Below the pieces are notes generated by a model, which saw only the letters and a list, made by a program, of their open reading frames with translations, searched no databases and was not told the DNA's origin. Positions 63,003-64,000 of a DNA stretch of 64,000 bases are shown here, one piece after another. Every line of letters begins with the position of its first letter. The first letter of the stretch is position 1. The stretch spans positions 992,001 to 1,056,000 of the forward strand of contig WACJ01000516.1 in NCBI GenBank assembly GCA_008973525.1, written 5' to 3'. The position numbers were made by a program, and so were the translations under genes. The stretch comes from Stenopsyche tienmushanensis. Taxonomy: Eukaryota; Arthropoda; Insecta; Trichoptera; Stenopsychidae.

Positions 63003-64000
63003 TTAACAAGAAATTTTATTTATTGCTAATAAGTTTTTCAGTCTTGCAATTTCTTCATCTTTCACGATAATTTCTTCTTGGAGGGCTTTTATCGTTTCAT
63101 CCTTATTGTTATACAATCCTTTTAACATAATAAGCAAATCAGTTGTATTGATTCTCGTCTGTATATTATTTTCCGTCAACTTTCCGATCATCTGTGCCAA
63201 TTTCGGATAATGTATAGTAACATCTACAGGAATAGTTCCTTCGCGTAATGATTTAAATTTTTTTACTTTTTCCATACTCGTCTCAAAAGATTCAATCAAC
63301 TCCAATAGTATAAAACCAATACTGTACAAATCATTCTAAAATTTAAAAGAATAACATTATTGAAAGAAATTTATTCAAAGCAATGAATTTAAATTACGTA
63401 CCTTTGGATCACATACACCTTCTAGCTGTTCTGGTGCCGCATAAAGTAACGTGCCAAATCCAGCCCCGTTATGGGAAGTTCGACGAGGACAAGCCAAGCC
63501 AAAATCTGCAAGTTGTATGTTAACTCTGCCATATTCTTCTCCAATAAATATATTTGTCGGTTTTATATCATGATGAACTATTTCACGGCTGTGTATGTAA
63601 TTTACTCCTTCTACTAGTTGTTTGAAAATATCTAATACCATTTTAGTACGAGGAGAATTCAATTTACAGCATTGATTGATATTAATTTTTTTAATGTTTC
63701 TCTCTTCGAGCCACGTTTTCAATGTCTTCTCACGGAGAGACATTTGAATATATAAAGTGGCCCACTGAAGTTCTAAAGCTGGTGATTCAATATAGTTCAC
63801 ATTTTCAATTCTACACAAAGCTTTACATTCTGCAATAGCTTCTTTAGAATCAAATATTGAGCAATTGCTTTTATCATTGGATGTAGGTTTTGCAAAACAA
63901 ATTTCAAACATAGTTGAATCCTTAGCATCATGTTTAGATAAATATTCACTACTTTCATCAAAAGAATTCATTGAAGGATTGTCAAGATTAGTATCTCTTG
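63003..64000 (-). CDS. EIF2AK1: HRI-like eIF2-alpha kinase (EIF2AK1 family), 5' part missing
   Basis: Serine/threonine kinase that phosphorylates eIF2-alpha under stress and slows translation. Two exons are in view, 64000-63402 (open past the window edge) and 63335-63003, joined AAG|GTACGT...TTTTAG|AAT in phase 0. The N-lobe lysine region lies beyond the window; an acidic/polar stretch, probably the family's kinase insert, comes first, then hinge-like LYIQMSLREKTLKTWLEERN, catalytic loop EIVHHDIKPTNIFI, DFGLA, GTLLYAAPEQL, YSIGFILLELIESF and TSMEKVKKFKSLREGTIP, typical of HRI. The C-terminus is a coiled coil (EEIIVKDEEIARLKNLL), also typical of HRI. The HRD motif reads HHD, with the catalytic Asp and the Lys kept. 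Bombyx has a related kinase (BeK); Drosophila lacks HRI. An ATG at 63971 is inside the frame and not the likely start. PERK or GCN2 are less likely, since both have other flanking domains. Confidence 0.88.

Overview
The window is nuclear DNA from an animal, almost certainly an insect. It is strongly AT-rich, its genes are split by GT...AG introns, it is full of old transposon relics, and the proteins match insect families (Senseless, V-ATPase subunit d/AC39, adenosylhomocysteinase, Thg1, and an HRI-type eIF2-alpha kinase). Drosophila melanogaster is known to lack an HRI-type kinase, so a fly of that lineage is unlikely. I cannot name the species.

Layout. About 1-32.4 kb is the senseless (GFI1-family) zinc-finger gene and its upstream DNA. 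I joined five exons by reading frame and splice phase (18809-19078, 19158-19283, 20765-21144, 27696-27846, 32122-32426), plus a likely extra 5' exon at 14154-14268. The first exon is not identified. A long 3' UTR runs to about 34.03 kb and holds two sites complementary to the miR-9 seed. From 34 to 50.7 kb I find no recognisable host gene. That stretch holds a mariner relic, an inverted pair of about 430-bp repeats, a ZBED5/SCAND3-like hAT relic, a pogo-like terminus and a few unassigned open frames. From 50.7 kb to the end four housekeeping genes sit close together: THG1 (+), the V-ATPase d subunit (-), adenosylhomocysteinase (+, head to head with the V-ATPase gene), and an HRI-like kinase (-, its 5' part lies beyond the window).

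Mobile DNA. There is a tRNA-headed SINE family with two long and several partial copies, one internally deleted pogo/Tigger element with both termini and a TA target duplication, one mariner relic, one hAT relic, and two non-autonomous Helitrons. One Helitron lies in V-ATPase intron 1 and the other lies between the AHCY and kinase genes.

How the genes relate. Senseless is a developmental regulator in a gene-poor, intron-rich setting that probably carries its enhancers. The other four act in tRNA-His maturation, organelle acidification, methyl-cycle S-adenosylhomocysteine removal and translational stress control; they share no pathway, and only the V-ATPase/AHCY pair has an arrangement (863 bp between start codons) that suggests shared promoter DNA. 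No new multi-gene system is evident. The points most worth following are the miR-9 sites in senseless, the apparent mitochondrial leader on THG1, the V-ATPase 5' leader, the inverted repeat pair and the unassigned exon-like frame at 39.4 kb.
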